From the NCBI RefSeq assembly GCF_002237575.1, contig NZ_CP022535.1, positions 1,111,401 to 1,175,400 on the forward strand: 64,000 nt of DNA, in the 5' to 3' direction. Each line of letters starts with the position of its first letter. Positions within the stretch are counted from its first letter, which is position 1. This stretch comes from Spiroplasma corruscae (GTDB lineage Bacteria; Bacillota_I; Bacilli_A; Mycoplasmatales; Mycoplasmataceae). Shown in pieces: positions 10,434 through 23,561 of this stretch. Made by a program: the position numbers and the translations under genes. Below the pieces are notes generated by a model, which was not told the DNA's origin, searched no databases, and worked only from the letters and a program-made list of their open reading frames with translations.

Positions 10434-11249
10434 TTAAACCTTCTTTAGTATGAAATATCTTCAAATATTTGAATAATCTTTTTTAAACTCTATAATATAT
10501 TTTACTCCATTTAGACAAAATATTTCTTCAAGCTTTTTCTTTTGGTTATAACCAAACTCTACGTAAATAATAAGGTTTTTATTAATTTTAAAAAGACCAT
10601 CTAAATTTTCAAGAAGCTTTTTATAAAAATATAAACCATTTTCTTTTGCGAATAAAGCTTTTTTTGGTTCGTTTTTATGTACTTTTTTATCTAGCAAAAT
10701 ATCTTTTTTACCAATATAGGGGGGGTTAATTGTTATAATATCAGGTTTAATATTATTTTTATATATGAATTTTAGATAGTTTGAATTAAATACTTTTGCA
10801 TCAACATTTAGATAACAAAGATTTTTATTTGCTACTTTAAGTGCTTTTTTAGAAATATCAGATAAATACAAATTACAATCTTTGTATTCTTTCTTTATAG
10901 AAATTCCAATACATCCACTTCCGCAACAAACGTCGACTACATTTTTATTTAACAAGTTTAGTTTTAAAACTTCTTCAACTATTAACTCAGTTTCCTTTCT
11001 TGGCACTAATGTATTTTTATTTACATAAAAGTAGTTTTTAAAAAAAAATCTTTTGCCGATTATGTAGTCAATGGTTTTACCTTTTTTTAAACCTTTATTA
11101 ATTTTTTTAAAAAGTTTATACTCTTGTTTTTCAACGTTCTCGTCATCAAAAAAAAATTCCTTTTGAAGAACTTCCTTAATGATATATTTTTGTAAAATAC
11201 TGTCATTAATATTTAATACCTTGTCTTTTATATCTTTAATTTTCATCAT
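10434..11249 (-). CDS. prmC: Release factor glutamine N5-methyltransferase
   Basis: PrmC methylates the glutamine of the GGQ motif in release factors with S-adenosylmethionine. The 271-residue product has the diagnostic NPPYIGKKD motif, the SAM-binding [20 protein letters not shown] segment, and the [20 protein letters not shown] segment that follows NPPY in the family. The start ATGATG overlaps the end of prfA (ATGATGAAAATTAA), the natural pairing of enzyme and substrate. After a TGA-Trp the frame ends at TAA 10434-10436, one base before the next gene. Confidence 0.93.
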
Positions 11250-12327
11250 TTAAGTGTTGTGCAATTAATTCTTTTTGGTTATTTTTAATTAGTCCATCTA
11301 TTATTTCATCTAAATTACCTTCCATTACGTAATCTAATTTACTTAATGTTAAATTAATTCTGTGATCTGTTATTCTATTTTGAGGATAATTATAAGTTCT
11401 TATTTTTTCACTTCTTGCACCTGTTCCAACAGCTTGCTTACGTTGACTTGCCTCTTGTTCTTGTTTTTTTTCAAGTTCAGCTTCATAAACACGTGCTCTA
11501 AGCATAGTCATTGCCTTATCTTTATTATCGTGTTGGCTTCTACCATCTTGTGACGAAGCAACAATTCCGGTCGGAACATGAGTAATTCTAACAGCTGAAT
11601 CTGTTGTATTAATATGTTGACCACCAGCCCCTGATGCTCTATAAGTATCAATTCTTAAATCTGCTAATTTTATATCTATTTCTAACTCCGAAATTTCAGG
11701 TAAAACAGCAACTGTAGCAGTAGAAGTTTGAATTCTACCTTTTGATTCTGTTTTAGGAATTCTTTGCACCCTATGACTTCCAGATTCATATTTCATTTTA
11801 GAGTAAACATTATTACCTTTTAACATAAAAGAAATTTGACTAAAACCACCAGCAGTAGACTCACTTTCTTCAAGTACTTCTATTTTTCAGTTATTTTTTT
11901 CTGCGTACCTTGTGTACAATCTAAACAAATCACCTGCAAAAATATTTGCTTCGTCACCACCTGCTGCGCCACGGATTTCAAAAACAACATTTTTATCATC
12001 GTTTGGGTCTTTTGGTAATAACAGCAATTCTATTTCTTTTTCAACTAATTCAAGCTTATTTTCTAAATCTTGGATTTCAGATTTAGCTAGTTGTTTCATC
12101 TCATTATCTTTTTCATTTTTTAAAATATAACTAGCTTCATCATAATCATTTTTAATTTTTTTATACTCTATATATCTATCAAAAATATCTTGTAGACTTG
12201 ATCTTTCTTTATTTAATTCTGTTAATAATTTAATGTCATTCATTGAATTTTCGTCTTGTAATTTTAGGTCAATAGAGTTAACTCTTTTTTCAATTGCATT
12301 CAGTGCTTCAATTGTTTTAATATTCAT
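11236..12327 (-). CDS. prfA: Peptide chain release factor 1
   Basis: RF1 terminates translation at UAA and UAG. The 363-residue product contains the [18 protein letters not shown] catalytic loop and ends normally; TGA at 11887-11889 is Trp. Because UGA is a sense codon in this organism, RF1 is expected to be the only release factor; the family fact is known, but the absence of RF2 cannot be checked here. AGGAGATAAAAATG marks the start, 9 bp after the tdk stop. The 3' end overlaps prmC. Confidence 0.96.
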
Positions 12328-12336
12328 TTTTATCTC

Positions 12337-12939
12337 CTACTTTGGCTCTTCAAAACAATGCCTACATCTTGATTCATACTTCTCGTTAGCTGCAATATCG
12401 ATTAATGGGCTGTTTGCAGATGCTGGAACTCCATTTATTATTCTTTGTGTTCTAGTTCCATTTCCACCACATTTGCTACAAATAGATGTTAATTTATCAA
12501 CATACTCGGCTGTTACTAATAATTTATCTACATTTTTGAATGGATTATTTTTAAAATCTTTATCTAAACCGCTAGCTACAATAATCACACCATTACTAGC
12601 AAATTCTTCTAATAATATAACTATATCATCATCCAGAAATTGTACCTCATCAATACCTAACACATCAATTTTTTTAGTGGTGTTTCTTTCATTAAATATT
12701 TTTTTTAATTCAGTACTGCTTGATACTGGTATTGCTTCAATATTCATTCTGGAATGGGAAAATATTTCTTTTTCCCCATATCTATCATCAATTGATGGTT
12801 TAAAAACAATTATATTTTGGTTTGCATATTGATATCTTCTTAACCTTTTTATAAACTCTTCTGTTTTACCAGCAAACATGCAACCAGTAATTAATTCAAT
12901 TCAACCTTTTTTGTTATTTAGGTTTAATATATTTCCCAT
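12337..12939 (-). CDS. tdk: Thymidine kinase
   Basis: Salvage kinase that phosphorylates thymidine to dTMP with ATP. The full start is MGNILNLNNKKGWIELITGC, then MFAGKTEEFIKRLRR, which is the Walker A of bacterial/viral type II thymidine kinases; the KKGWIE Trp is TGA. DVLGIDEVQFLDD is the Walker B region. Four Cys/His zinc ligands are visible (SICSKCGGNG and CRHCFEEPK). Length 200 aa is typical. ATG follows the TAA of the DHH protein directly (TAAATG), so the two are coupled. Confidence 0.95.
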
Positions 12940-13878
12940 TTAAACTCCCTCTAAAATTAGTTTTTCAAGTTTCTTATTTAACACTTTGATATATTTTTTG
13001 CTGTCCAAGACAAAGCCAGAAGCTAATATATGACCTCCTCCTTGAAATTCTTGAGCTACTTTATTAATATTATACTTTTTACTCCGAATAGACACCTTTA
13101 TTTTTTTAGAATCTTTAGCTTTATATGCTATATATCAAATGTCTATTTCTTTTATATTAGTAAAAATAAACAAAGATGATTTTATTTCATGTTCATTTAG
13201 TTTTTTATTTTTGAAATGTTTTCTTTTTAGTATTAAAAAAGCAATTTTTTTGTTTTTACTAAACTTTATTTTATTAAAGCATTTACTATTCCATTTTGCT
13301 TGTTCATAACTTCTTTGGTATAAATTGGTATAAATTTCTGTAATATCTATACCTTTTTGAGTTAATATCATAGCTGCCTGAAAAGATTTATGATTTGTGT
13401 TTTTATACAAAAATCTTGATGAATCAGTAATTAAACCATAAAATAAATAGTATGCAGCTTTTTTGCTAATAATTAATTCATTTTCGTCCGCTCATAAAGT
13501 AATTACTTGAGTGCAAGATATTGCAGTTGTGTCTACAAGTTTATTACTTGTATAATTATCAACTTCTAAATGATGATCTATTTTGTATATGTTATTTATT
13601 AAATTTATACTATCAAAATCAATTCTATCATAATTTGCAACATCGACAGTGATTAATAATGCCTTTGAAATTATTTCTTCATTTAGTAAATTGCTATCTA
13701 TTTCTATCTGATTTTTCTCAATGTCTCATCCAACAACAAGTACTTTTTTATTTTTGAAATTATCTTGAATGATATGTTTTAGTCCGTGGGCAGAACCATG
13801 GGCATCTCAATCGGGATTCTTGTGTTTAGCAATTAATATATAATTATTTTCATTAATAATTTTCAATAATGTATCCAT
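12940..13878 (-). CDS. nrnA: DHH-family phosphoesterase (NrnA-like oligoribonuclease / pAp phosphatase)
   Basis: Members hydrolyse short oligoribonucleotides and/or 3'-phosphoadenosine 5'-phosphate using two metal ions. The 312-residue product shows the NPDWDAHGSAHGL motif (PDGDAxGS type), the KIDHHLEVD (DHH) motif and the C-terminal GGGHILASG motif of the DHHA1 domain. In-frame TGA codons are Trp. It overlaps nothing but is contiguous with tdk (TAAATG) and 11 bp downstream of the degenerate ABC-like gene. Mollicutes carry several paralogues of this family, so the exact substrate is uncertain. Confidence 0.85.
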
Positions 13879-13889
13879 TAAATACCTTC

Positions 13890-15737
13890 CTAAACTATTT
13901 CAAATATTGCTTCCTCAGTAATATATATACTTATTTTTTGATTTTCTTTAAGTTCTTCTCTTGAGTAAAAATACATTTTTATGGACTTATCGTGTGAAAT
14001 AAAGTATTTTATATTTTCATCTGTAAATAAATTATTATCTTTTACATACCCTTTCAGTTCAAATAAATTATTTTTATTTTCTCTTTTCTTACAACTTATT
14101 TTTGTGGGGTCTAATAGTATGTATCCTTCTTTTTTAAACTTTATAGAACTAGTTTTAACTTTATTATTCAAGATAATCACTCTATCTTTCTCAACTCTAT
14201 AAGGGATTTTGTTTTCATTATAAAAAATTTCTGATGCATAAGTACTTCAGTTTTTTCTAATAAATTCAGAAAATGATAGGTCATTAATCTTTGCATTATT
14301 TATCAAATAAAACTTATCTTGTAGGTTTGCTACATTTTGAATTTTATTATCTATAAATATAAAGTTATACTTTTTATCAAGTTCGTGTAAGTTTTCTAAA
14401 ACATGAAATAATTCTTTAATCTCTGATAATGTTAACTTTTCTAAAACTTTATAAAATACTATATTATGTTTTCCTAAGAAAATAGATCTTAATACTTGAA
14501 ATCAGATATTTATAACTTTATTTCATTTAATTGTAAATAAATCTAACTTAATGCCGAGTTCGTCAACTAACTTATTAATATACTCACGTGATTGAACTGA
14601 CATACTTTTAATTTTATTTTTAAGTTCCTTTAATTTTTCTTTATATAATGAATCTTTTTTCAATTTAATTTCTTTTGCTAAAACTAATTTGTGATAACTA
14701 TGGACAACTTCTACAATTTTACCCCTTAAAGTTGTAGATTCATCAGATAATCCCTCAAAGAACATTTTTTCTTGTTTTATAATAAACTCTGATCTATGAG
14801 CAAGCGAAGCTTTTCTTCAAATAAAATAAGTATCTAAGTCTTTAACTTTTTTAGTAATTTTTCCTACTTTTATTAATTCGAAGTTTATTTGTTTTTCCAA
14901 GTTTTTTAAAGTATTTAAGTTAGATAATATTTTATATCTAATAAAGTTGATTTTCACATCAATAATTTTTAACTGCTTTCTTACAACATAATTTACCTGA
15001 TGAAAGTTAAGGTGTTTAGAAAGTTTTTTAATTGACTTATCTTTAGATTTTTTTGAAAGATACTCACATTTGCATAATGAAGTTAACTCAATGAAGTTGT
15101 AAACCTTGTCTCATAAACTCTGAAGAAAAGTCTCAAGTAGCTCATAGTTCATTGTTTTTTCTTTCAAATAAAAATAATCTCTTGCAATAATTTTTATATG
15201 TTCATCTAATTTATCATTTTTTTCATTTAAGTTTTTATTATTAAATTCAACAGCTTGATTTAAAAAATCTTTTAGTCATTGTTCTTCAATATCAATAGAA
15301 CTGTCAATAAATGTTAATATCATTTTTTCTAACTTGATTCTCATTGTTTGATCTTCTTTAACATTATTTGTTGTTAGAAAAGACAAGTAGTTATATTTGT
15401 TATTAATGTACTTTATTTTAGCCTTATTAAAAAATTCTTTATTTAATAATAAAGATGTTGAAAGTCAAAATTTTTCAGGTCATTTCCTGAAATATCTGTT
15501 CATACCTATTAAAGATACACGTTGCTTTGTTCAATCTTTATTAACTTTATCGAAACCATCAATTTTAAATGAACCGGACTTAACTAAATATTTACCATAA
15601 AGTATATTTTTAAAGTTTTTTAATTCTTCATTCTTATTACCAATAATACTAGTCATAAAATTTTTTGTTTCAAAATTTACTTCTATTGGTGTAACTTTTT
15701 TATTTGTAAAAGTTGTTTTTTCAATTTTATAACTCAT
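13890..15737 (-). CDS. Degenerate ABC-ATPase-like protein, 615 aa
   Basis: One frame from ATG 15737 (AAGGTGG upstream) to TAG 13890, with many TGA codons read as Trp. The N-terminus follows the layout of an ABC ATPase: an ABC-like beta start, then TSIIGNKNEELKNFKNILYG where GxxGxGKST would be, then SGSFKIDGFDKVN, the usual 'sGsI.idG.di' piece. Near residue 430 IVFYKVLEKLTLSEIKELFH occupies the Walker B/D-loop place without DEP. The last 100 residues resemble the TOBE domain of sugar-ABC ATPases. A helical insert of about 300 residues sits between. Walker A Lys, signature and Walker B are all lost, so ATP hydrolysis is unlikely. Family assignment is inference. Confidence 0.7.
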
Positions 15738-15787
15738 AATACCACCTTAATAAACATATTATAATATGACTTCAGAGACTCAAAAAT

Positions 15788-15824
15788 AAAAAAGTATAAT
15801 TACTAATGTCATTATACTTTTTTA
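15788..15824 (-). terminator. Terminator of rpmE
   Basis: AAAAAGTATAAT and ATTATACTTTTTT form a 12-bp stem with a short loop, just downstream of the rpmE stop on the minus strand. Confidence 0.8.
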
Positions 15825-15832
15825 ATTATATA

Positions 15833-16120
15833 CTATTTTTTTTCCTTTAATTTTTTAGCATTCTCTGCTTTTTGTGATTCAGAAGCTTTTTTCATTTCTG
15901 CTTGAACCGCTTCTTTTTTTGCAAACTTTTCCTTGAATTTCTCTACACGACCTTCTGCATTTGCAAATGATTGTTTTCCTGTGTAGAAAGGATGACAATT
16001 AGAACAAGTATCTACTCTTACTTCTGAACCTTTTGTAGAACCTGATAGAAATTCGTTACTACATGAAGTACAAATAAATTTTGCTTCTTGATAATTTGGA
16101 TGTATTCCTTGTTTTGGCAT
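15833..16120 (-). CDS. rpmE: 50S ribosomal protein L31
   Basis: Small protein bridging the 50S central protuberance and the 30S head. MPKQGIHPNYQEAKFICTSC begins as in L31, and four Cys in two pairs (CTSC and CSNC) form the zinc-binding type. The C-terminus carries an extra Lys/Glu/Ala-rich tail of about 25 residues beyond the usual 66-70 aa core, giving 95 aa. Monocistronic: a terminator follows, and it is separated from fba by 82 bp. Confidence 0.94.
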   Translation of the reverse strand: MPKQGIHPNYQEAKFICTSCSNEFLSGSTKGSEVRVDTCSNCHPFYTGKQSFANAEGRVEKFKEKFAKKEAVQAEMKKASESQKAENAKKLKEKK

Positions 16121-16202
16121 TTTTTCACCGTCCTTTAAAATATAGATACAAAATTAATATTATCATATATTTTAAATAATGATATACTAATTAATTTTTT
16201 TC

Positions 16203-17096
16203 TTATTTAGCTTTACCTTGGCAACCGAACCATTTTGTTAATTCCATAAAAGTTTCTTTAATTGCGTTTGCACCAGGTGCTAATAATTTTCTTGGGTCAA
16301 ATCCTTTTTTATTATCATCTAAATCTTTACCCTCTAGAATATATTTTCTTGTTGCATCTCTAAATGATAATTGTAATTCAGTATTAACATTAATTTTAGA
16401 TATACCTAACTTAATTGCTTTCTCAACTTGATCTTGAGGTATACCTGAACCACCATGTAAGACCATTGGTAATTTACATGCACTTTGTAGTGCTTCTAAT
16501 GTTTCAAAAGATAATGATTTTCATCATTCAGGATATTTACCATGTATATTACCAATACCAGCTGCTAGCATTGATATACCAAATTTTGACATTTCTGCTG
16601 CTTGTAATGGATCACCTAACTCACCTTCACCAACAACACCATCTTCTTCACCACCAATTGAACCGATTTCTGCTTCTACTGAAACTTCATGTGCATTAGC
16701 AAATTCCATTAACTCTTTAACTTTTGCAACATTTTCTTCGTATGGTAAGTGAGAACCATCAAACATAACTGATGAATACCCAGCTTCTATACATTTTTTT
16801 GCCATTTCTACTGATTGACCGTGATCTAAATGTAAAGCAACTGGAACAGTAATATTTAATTCTTCAAGTAGACCATTAACCATCCCTACAATTGTTTTTA
16901 GACCTCCCATATATTTAATTGCCCCTTCTGAAGTCGCAATAATAATAGGTGTTTTTGATTCTTGAGCAGCCTCTAATAGAGATTTTGTTCATTCTAGGTT
17001 ATTAATATTAAAGTGCCCAATTGCATATTTGTTTTCATGAGCATCCTTAACCATTTTAGTTGCATTAACTAATTTACTACTATAAAATTTTGACAT
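16203..17096 (-). CDS. fba: Class II fructose-1,6-bisphosphate aldolase
   Basis: Glycolytic zinc enzyme that splits fructose-1,6-bisphosphate into dihydroxyacetone phosphate and glyceraldehyde-3-phosphate. The 297-residue product starts MSKFYSSKLVNATKMVKDAH. It has VALHLDHGQSVE (catalytic Asp and Zn-binding His), VEAEIGSIGGEEDGVVGEGE, a second Zn His in GNIHGKYPEWW, and VLHGGSGIPQDQVEKAIK. TGA codons are Trp. A GGAGGAAAATATAAATG site supports the start. Confidence 0.95.
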
Positions 17097-17148
17097 TTAT
17101 ATTTTCCTCCTACAAAAGATTATACAACTATATTTATATACTATTAAA

Positions 17149-18747
17149 CTATTGTTTATTTTCAATTATTGAACTTAAGAATCCTTTAAATAAAGGATTA
17201 GGTTTATTTGGTCTACTAGTAAATTCAGGATGGTATTGACAAGCAACAAAGTATTTGTTATTTGGTATTTCAATTATTTCAACAAGATCCTTTTCTTCGT
17301 ATATACCAGAAAAAACCATTCCTGCTTCCTCAAACATTTTTTTGTAATTATTATTAAATTCGTATCTATGTCTATGACGCTCTATTACATAATCTTCACC
17401 ATACAACTTAAATACTTTGGTATTTTTTAACAACTTTGTTTTATAAGCACCTAGTCTTAGGGTTCCACCAATTTTCTTGGTATTTTTACCTTCTAAAATA
17501 TCAATAATAGGATTTCTGGTATTTGGGTTTATTTCAGTTGAGCTAGCATCTTTTAAATTTAATACGTTTCTTGCGAACTCAACACAAGCAATTTGCATTC
17601 CCAAACAAATTCCTAGAAATGGAATGTCTTTTTCTCTTGCATATTTGGCTGCAAGAATTTTACCTTCAATACCTTCTTCACCAAAACCTCCAGGAACTAA
17701 TATACCTTTTGCATTAACTAATTGTTCTTCAATATTTAAGTTACTTAATTTTCTTGCATTTATTCATCTTATTTTTATTTTATGCTTTAAATCATAACCA
17801 GCAATTTTTAATGATTCAATTACCGACAAGTATGCGTCACTTAGCTCCACATACTTACCAACTATACAAACTTCTAATTCTTCTGTTGACGAGTCAATAT
17901 TTTTAACAAAATTTTCTCATTCTGTGATATCTGTTTTATTTATTTTGAGGTTTAGTTGTTTAGCAACTATTTTATGCATATTTGATTTCATTATTGTTAA
18001 TGGAACTTTATAAATTGAATCACTATCACTACATTCAATCACATTTTCTTTAGGAACATTGCAAAATGAAGATATTTTATCTCTTAATCGATCTTCAAAA
18101 CTAAACTCACTTCTAGCAACTATAATATCTGGTTGTAAACCAAGACTTAACATTTCCTTAACTGAGTGTTGTATTGGTTTGGTTTTAAACTCTCCTGAGA
18201 TTTTTAAATAAGGCAATAAAGCTATATGAATGAATAAAACGTTCTCCTTAGACTTTTCCATTCTAATCTGTCTGATAGCTTCTAAAAATGGTTGAGATTC
18301 TATATCTCCAACAGTACCGCCGATTTCACTAATTATTACATCATAATCATTGTTTTTTTCAATTTCGTATATTTTGCTTTTAATTAGGTTTGTTATGTGT
18401 GGAATTACTTGTACTGTTTTACCTTTATATCCACCTTGTCTTTCAATTTCAAGAGCATCAGCATATATTCTACCAGCAGAATATGAAGACCCTTTGGTTA
18501 GATTTACGTCAATAAATCTTTCATAATGACCTAAATCAAGGTCAGTTTCACCACCATCAAAAGTAACAAATACTTCTCCATGTTCAATTGGATTCATTGT
18601 TCCGGGATCTATATTTAAATATGGGTCAAACTTCTGCATAAATACTTTTAGCCCACTATTTTTTAAAAGTACACCTAATGAACTTCCTGTTATTCCTTTT
18701 CCTAAACCAGAAACTACTCCACCTGTTATAAAGATATGCTTGCTCAT
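17149..18747 (-). CDS. pyrG: CTP synthase
   Basis: Makes CTP from UTP with ATP and glutamine. The 532-residue protein has the N-terminal synthetase domain ([55 protein letters not shown]) and a C-terminal glutamine amidotransferase domain with the [13 protein letters not shown] nucleophile Cys and a [11 protein letters not shown]is/Glu. TGA codons in the hinge are Trp. It is separated from rpoE by a terminator at 18762-18796, the same rpoE-pyrG order as in Bacillus. Confidence 0.96.
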
Positions 18748-18761
18748 ATATTTCTCTCCTC

Positions 18762-18796
18762 AAAAAAATAATAATAGAATATTTCTACTATTATTT
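18762..18796 (-). terminator. Terminator between rpoE and pyrG
   Basis: Minus-strand AATAATAG and CTATTATT arms are followed by T7 toward pyrG. The Bacillus pyrG leader is regulated at a terminator in this position; no G-run needed for that mechanism is seen here, so constitutive termination or read-through is possible. Confidence 0.6.
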
Positions 18797-18821
18797 AAAT
18801 AATTAAAACTAAATTTTTAAA

Positions 18822-19274
18822 TTAATCATCATCGCCATAATCGTCTTCATCAAAATCGTCTTCATCAAAATCGTCTGTATCTAATGAAATATCGTCTGTA
18901 TCAATGTCATTATCTAATCGAAGTTTTGCCTTTTTGACATGCTCACCAGTGTCATCATCATCATAAATAGATGAGTTCATTACATCTAAATCATCAAACT
19001 CTTCAGTAGTCTCGAATTTATCAACATATTCATATTGTTTTTTTACGTCTTCAAATTTTAAATAATCTCTTAAAGCTCATTTCCCATCAGAAGTTAATGC
19101 AAAACGATTGTCAAGAACTAAGTCACTGTATAATTCAGCTATGATTTCATTCTTTCTTTCATTATTTGCTTCAATTTCTCTTGATATTGCATTTCAGATG
19201 TCTTCAAATGACATATTATCCTTAACTGATGTTAAATACTTATAAGCTAACTCAATTGGTGATGTTTTATGCAT
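18822..19274 (-). CDS. rpoE: RNA polymerase delta subunit
   Basis: Auxiliary subunit of Gram-positive-type RNA polymerase. The 150-residue product has an N-terminal winged-helix HARE-type domain (SPIELAYKYLTSVKDNMSFE, then DIWNAISREIEANNERKNEI) and a C-terminal tail of almost pure Asp/Glu (DTDDFDEDDFDEDDYGDDD), the classic delta layout. The coding DNA of the tail is itself repetitive (TCGTCTTCATCAAAA units on the plus strand). Several TGA codons are Trp. GGAGGGTATGTTATG marks the start. Downstream of the HD gene by 32 bp. Confidence 0.92.
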
Positions 19275-19306
19275 AACATACCCTCCATATTTTTTATTCT
19301 ACATTA

Positions 19307-20485
19307 TTACTTAATAAAAATATAAAACTTTTTTCCTATATTTTTCGAATTTTTATTCAAAATTTGTGATATTTCTTCAATATTTTTTAGTCCATTAGAA
19401 TGTTCGATATAAATTGGTTTTTCTAGTCCTTTTTGACTTGCTCCATAAATACAGAAGGGTTTTTCTTCAATTGTTCCAAAATAATATTTTGGGTCCAGAT
19501 TGGAAGAGTTTTTATATTCTTCAAACTCTTGCTCAGTTAACTTTGACGATACTCTAACAAAGTTTCTATTAATTATCCTTAAGGCTAAATCCTTTAAAAT
19601 TTCGTCTTCTTCTTCGCTAGACATTTTGATATACTCGAGAATTGTATAATCATCTAATCTTGTGTATTCATCAACATTCAAATCTCTAAATTCTAGGATT
19701 GGTTTTAAAACTTCTATATAATAATTATTTTTAAAAACATAGGATTCTTTATATAAGTCTCTTAACCTTAAGAATCATTTTTCTAATGTAAAATCAAAGG
19801 CCTTAGATATTTTATGATTGTAAACCTGTGTAAACATATGATATCTTCCTAATAGAAAGTGTTCAATTGCATTTACTGTTTTTTCAGGAAATACAATATT
19901 ACCTTCGTTAGTTGTTGCATGTCTAATTATTCATTGTAAATCTAACTTTGAATAATTTACACCCGCTCCTAATGAGTCTCTTAATAAATAATCAATTCTA
20001 TCTGCATCAATTTGACTTGATACAAGCATATTAAATACATTGACTGGATGATTACCTTCAATTATTGAGGCAACCTCCATAGGATCAATATTAGCTTTTC
20101 TAAGCACATTAGTAATCTCATTATCGTTTAATATGATTTTTACTGAGTATTTTTCATGATTAATACTAATTACTTTTTCAAAGCTATGTGAAAATGGACC
20201 ATGACCAATATCGTGTAATAGTGATGCCGCCTTAACAACAGGGAAATCTTTTTTATTTAGACCTTGTGTTAAGTTTTCATTTTCTAGAAACTTGCATACA
20301 ACATGATAAGTGCCAATTGAGTGTGAAAACCTTGTATGTGAAGCGCTTGGAAAAACGTACTGGCCACCACCTAGTTGAACAATTCTTCTTAATCTTTGAA
20401 ATGCCTTAGTTTCAATTAATTCAATTATAAAATCTTCTTTAATATTAATTTCACCATGAACATTATCTCTAATAAATTTATTCAT
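19307..20485 (-). CDS. HD-domain phosphohydrolase (dGTPase-like superfamily)
   Basis: HD-superfamily metal-dependent phosphohydrolase of the YwfO/dNTPase-like group. The 392-residue product has the full metal motif: SHTRFSHSIGTYHV (first His, about residue 50), LLHDIGHGPFSHSFE (HD pair, about 90) and SSQIDADRIDYLLRDS (last Asp, about 168). The rest is helical. It starts 6 bp after gltX and ends 32 bp before rpoE, in an ispF-gltX-HD-rpoE run. The substrate is unknown; (d)NTP hydrolysis is the family expectation. Confidence 0.85.
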
Positions 20486-20491
20486 ATTAAC

Positions 20492-22400
<1,909 letters not shown>

Positions 22401-22432
22401 ATTACCTCAACTTAACTCTATATATTATAAAT

Positions 22433-22456
22433 AAAAAAATAGAATAATATCTATTT
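22433..22456 (-). terminator. Terminator after obg
   Basis: AAATAGA and TCTATTT arms (22437-22456) are followed on the minus strand by a T-run, between the obg stop and the ispF start. Confidence 0.6.
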
Positions 22457-22458
22457 AA

Positions 22459-23451
22459 TTAATTGTTTAAGGTTTCAAGTTGATCTCCAAGTATGTTTAA
22501 AAGAGTATTCACATTTTTTTGTTTTTTTCCTGAAATTAATAATATGTTTTTGTTACTATATCTTTTAGAAAATTTTAATAAGTTATATTGAGCAGATTCT
22601 AAATCTATCTTATTAGCGACTATAATTTCAGGTTTTTTATCTAGCATTAAGTTATACGATTTTAATTCCTTTCGGATAAGCTCATAATTTTTAATAACGT
22701 CTTCTTGACCATAATTTCCACTCATATCAATTACATGACAAATTATTCTACATTTTTCAATGTATTTTAAGAATTCAACTCCTAAACCTTTACCTAAATT
22801 AGCACCTTCTATAAGTCCAGGTAGGTCAGCAACTACAAAGCTTCTATTATAACTATCTTTACAAATTCCTAAATGTGGTTTAATCGTAGTAAAAGGGTAA
22901 TCTGCTATTTCGGGTTTTGAGTTTGAAATAACATTTAACAATGTTGATTTGCCAGCATTTGGTAATCCTACAAAACCAACATCTGCAAGAACTTTTATTT
23001 CGATTGAGATATTCATACTCTCGCCTATTTCTCCTTTTTCACACTTATTGGGGTTATCTCTTCATTCTTTTGCAAACTTACCGTTTCCTCTTCCTCCTTT
23101 TCCTCCTTTTGCAATTAATATAGTTTGATTATCCTTAGTAAACTCAACCAATTTTTGCTTTTTTTCATTATAAATTGTTGAGCCAACTGGAATAAATAAT
23201 ATAAGATCATGCCCATTTCTTCCATTACATAATTTAGCTCCGCCTTTGATACCATCTTGAGCTTTATAAAATTTATTATATTTAAGATCCATTAATGAAT
23301 TGATATTTTTTTTTGAAGTGAAATATATATTACCTCCGTTACCTCCATTACCACCGTTAGGTTTTCCCTTGGCAAAGGGGTCAAATGATACAAAACCATC
23401 TCCACCATTTCCTGCTGATACATTAAATTCTGCGAAATCTAAAAATCTCAA
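22459..23451 (-). CDS. obg: GTPase Obg, short form without OCT domain
   Basis: Obg/CgtA is a ribosome-associated GTPase. The N-terminal glycine-rich Obg fold is clear (FAEFNVSAGNGGDGFVSFDP, GKPNGGNGGNGGNIYF). The G domain has GLPNAGKSTLLN (G1), DYPFTTIKP (G2), VADLPGLIEGANLGKG (G3), VANKID (G4) and LISG (G5). The protein ends at 330 aa shortly after G5, so the C-terminal OCT domain of Bacillus Obg (about 430 aa) is missing. TGA between 23016 and 23062 is Trp. The gene stands alone with a 5' leader that may be regulatory. Confidence 0.94.
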
Positions 23452-23502
23452 ATTATACCTCCTTGAGTTTGATAATATTTATTATTGTTAAATATTTATA
23501 AT

Positions 23503-23537
23503 TTAAAAGGGTATAACTATCTAAAAGTCATATACCC
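23503..23537 (-). promoter_or_regulatory. Candidate attenuator hairpin upstream of obg
   Basis: On the minus strand GGGTATA...TATACCC (23509-23537) can pair as a 7-bp stem, with an inner ACT/AGT pairing, followed by TTTT. It lies 50 bp upstream of obg and overlaps the 3' half of a short ORF with a strong ribosome site. Confidence 0.4.
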
Positions 23538-23561
23538 AAAAGAGTTATTAAATATTACCAT
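23517..23561 (-). CDS. Possible 14-residue leader peptide for obg
   Basis: AAAGGAGG lies 9 bases before an ATG that encodes MVIFNNSFGYMTFR and stops at TAG inside the hairpin. The ribosome site is as strong as any in the window, but the peptide is so short that only its position over the hairpin argues for function. Confidence 0.35.
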   Translation of the reverse strand: MVIFNNSFGYMTFR

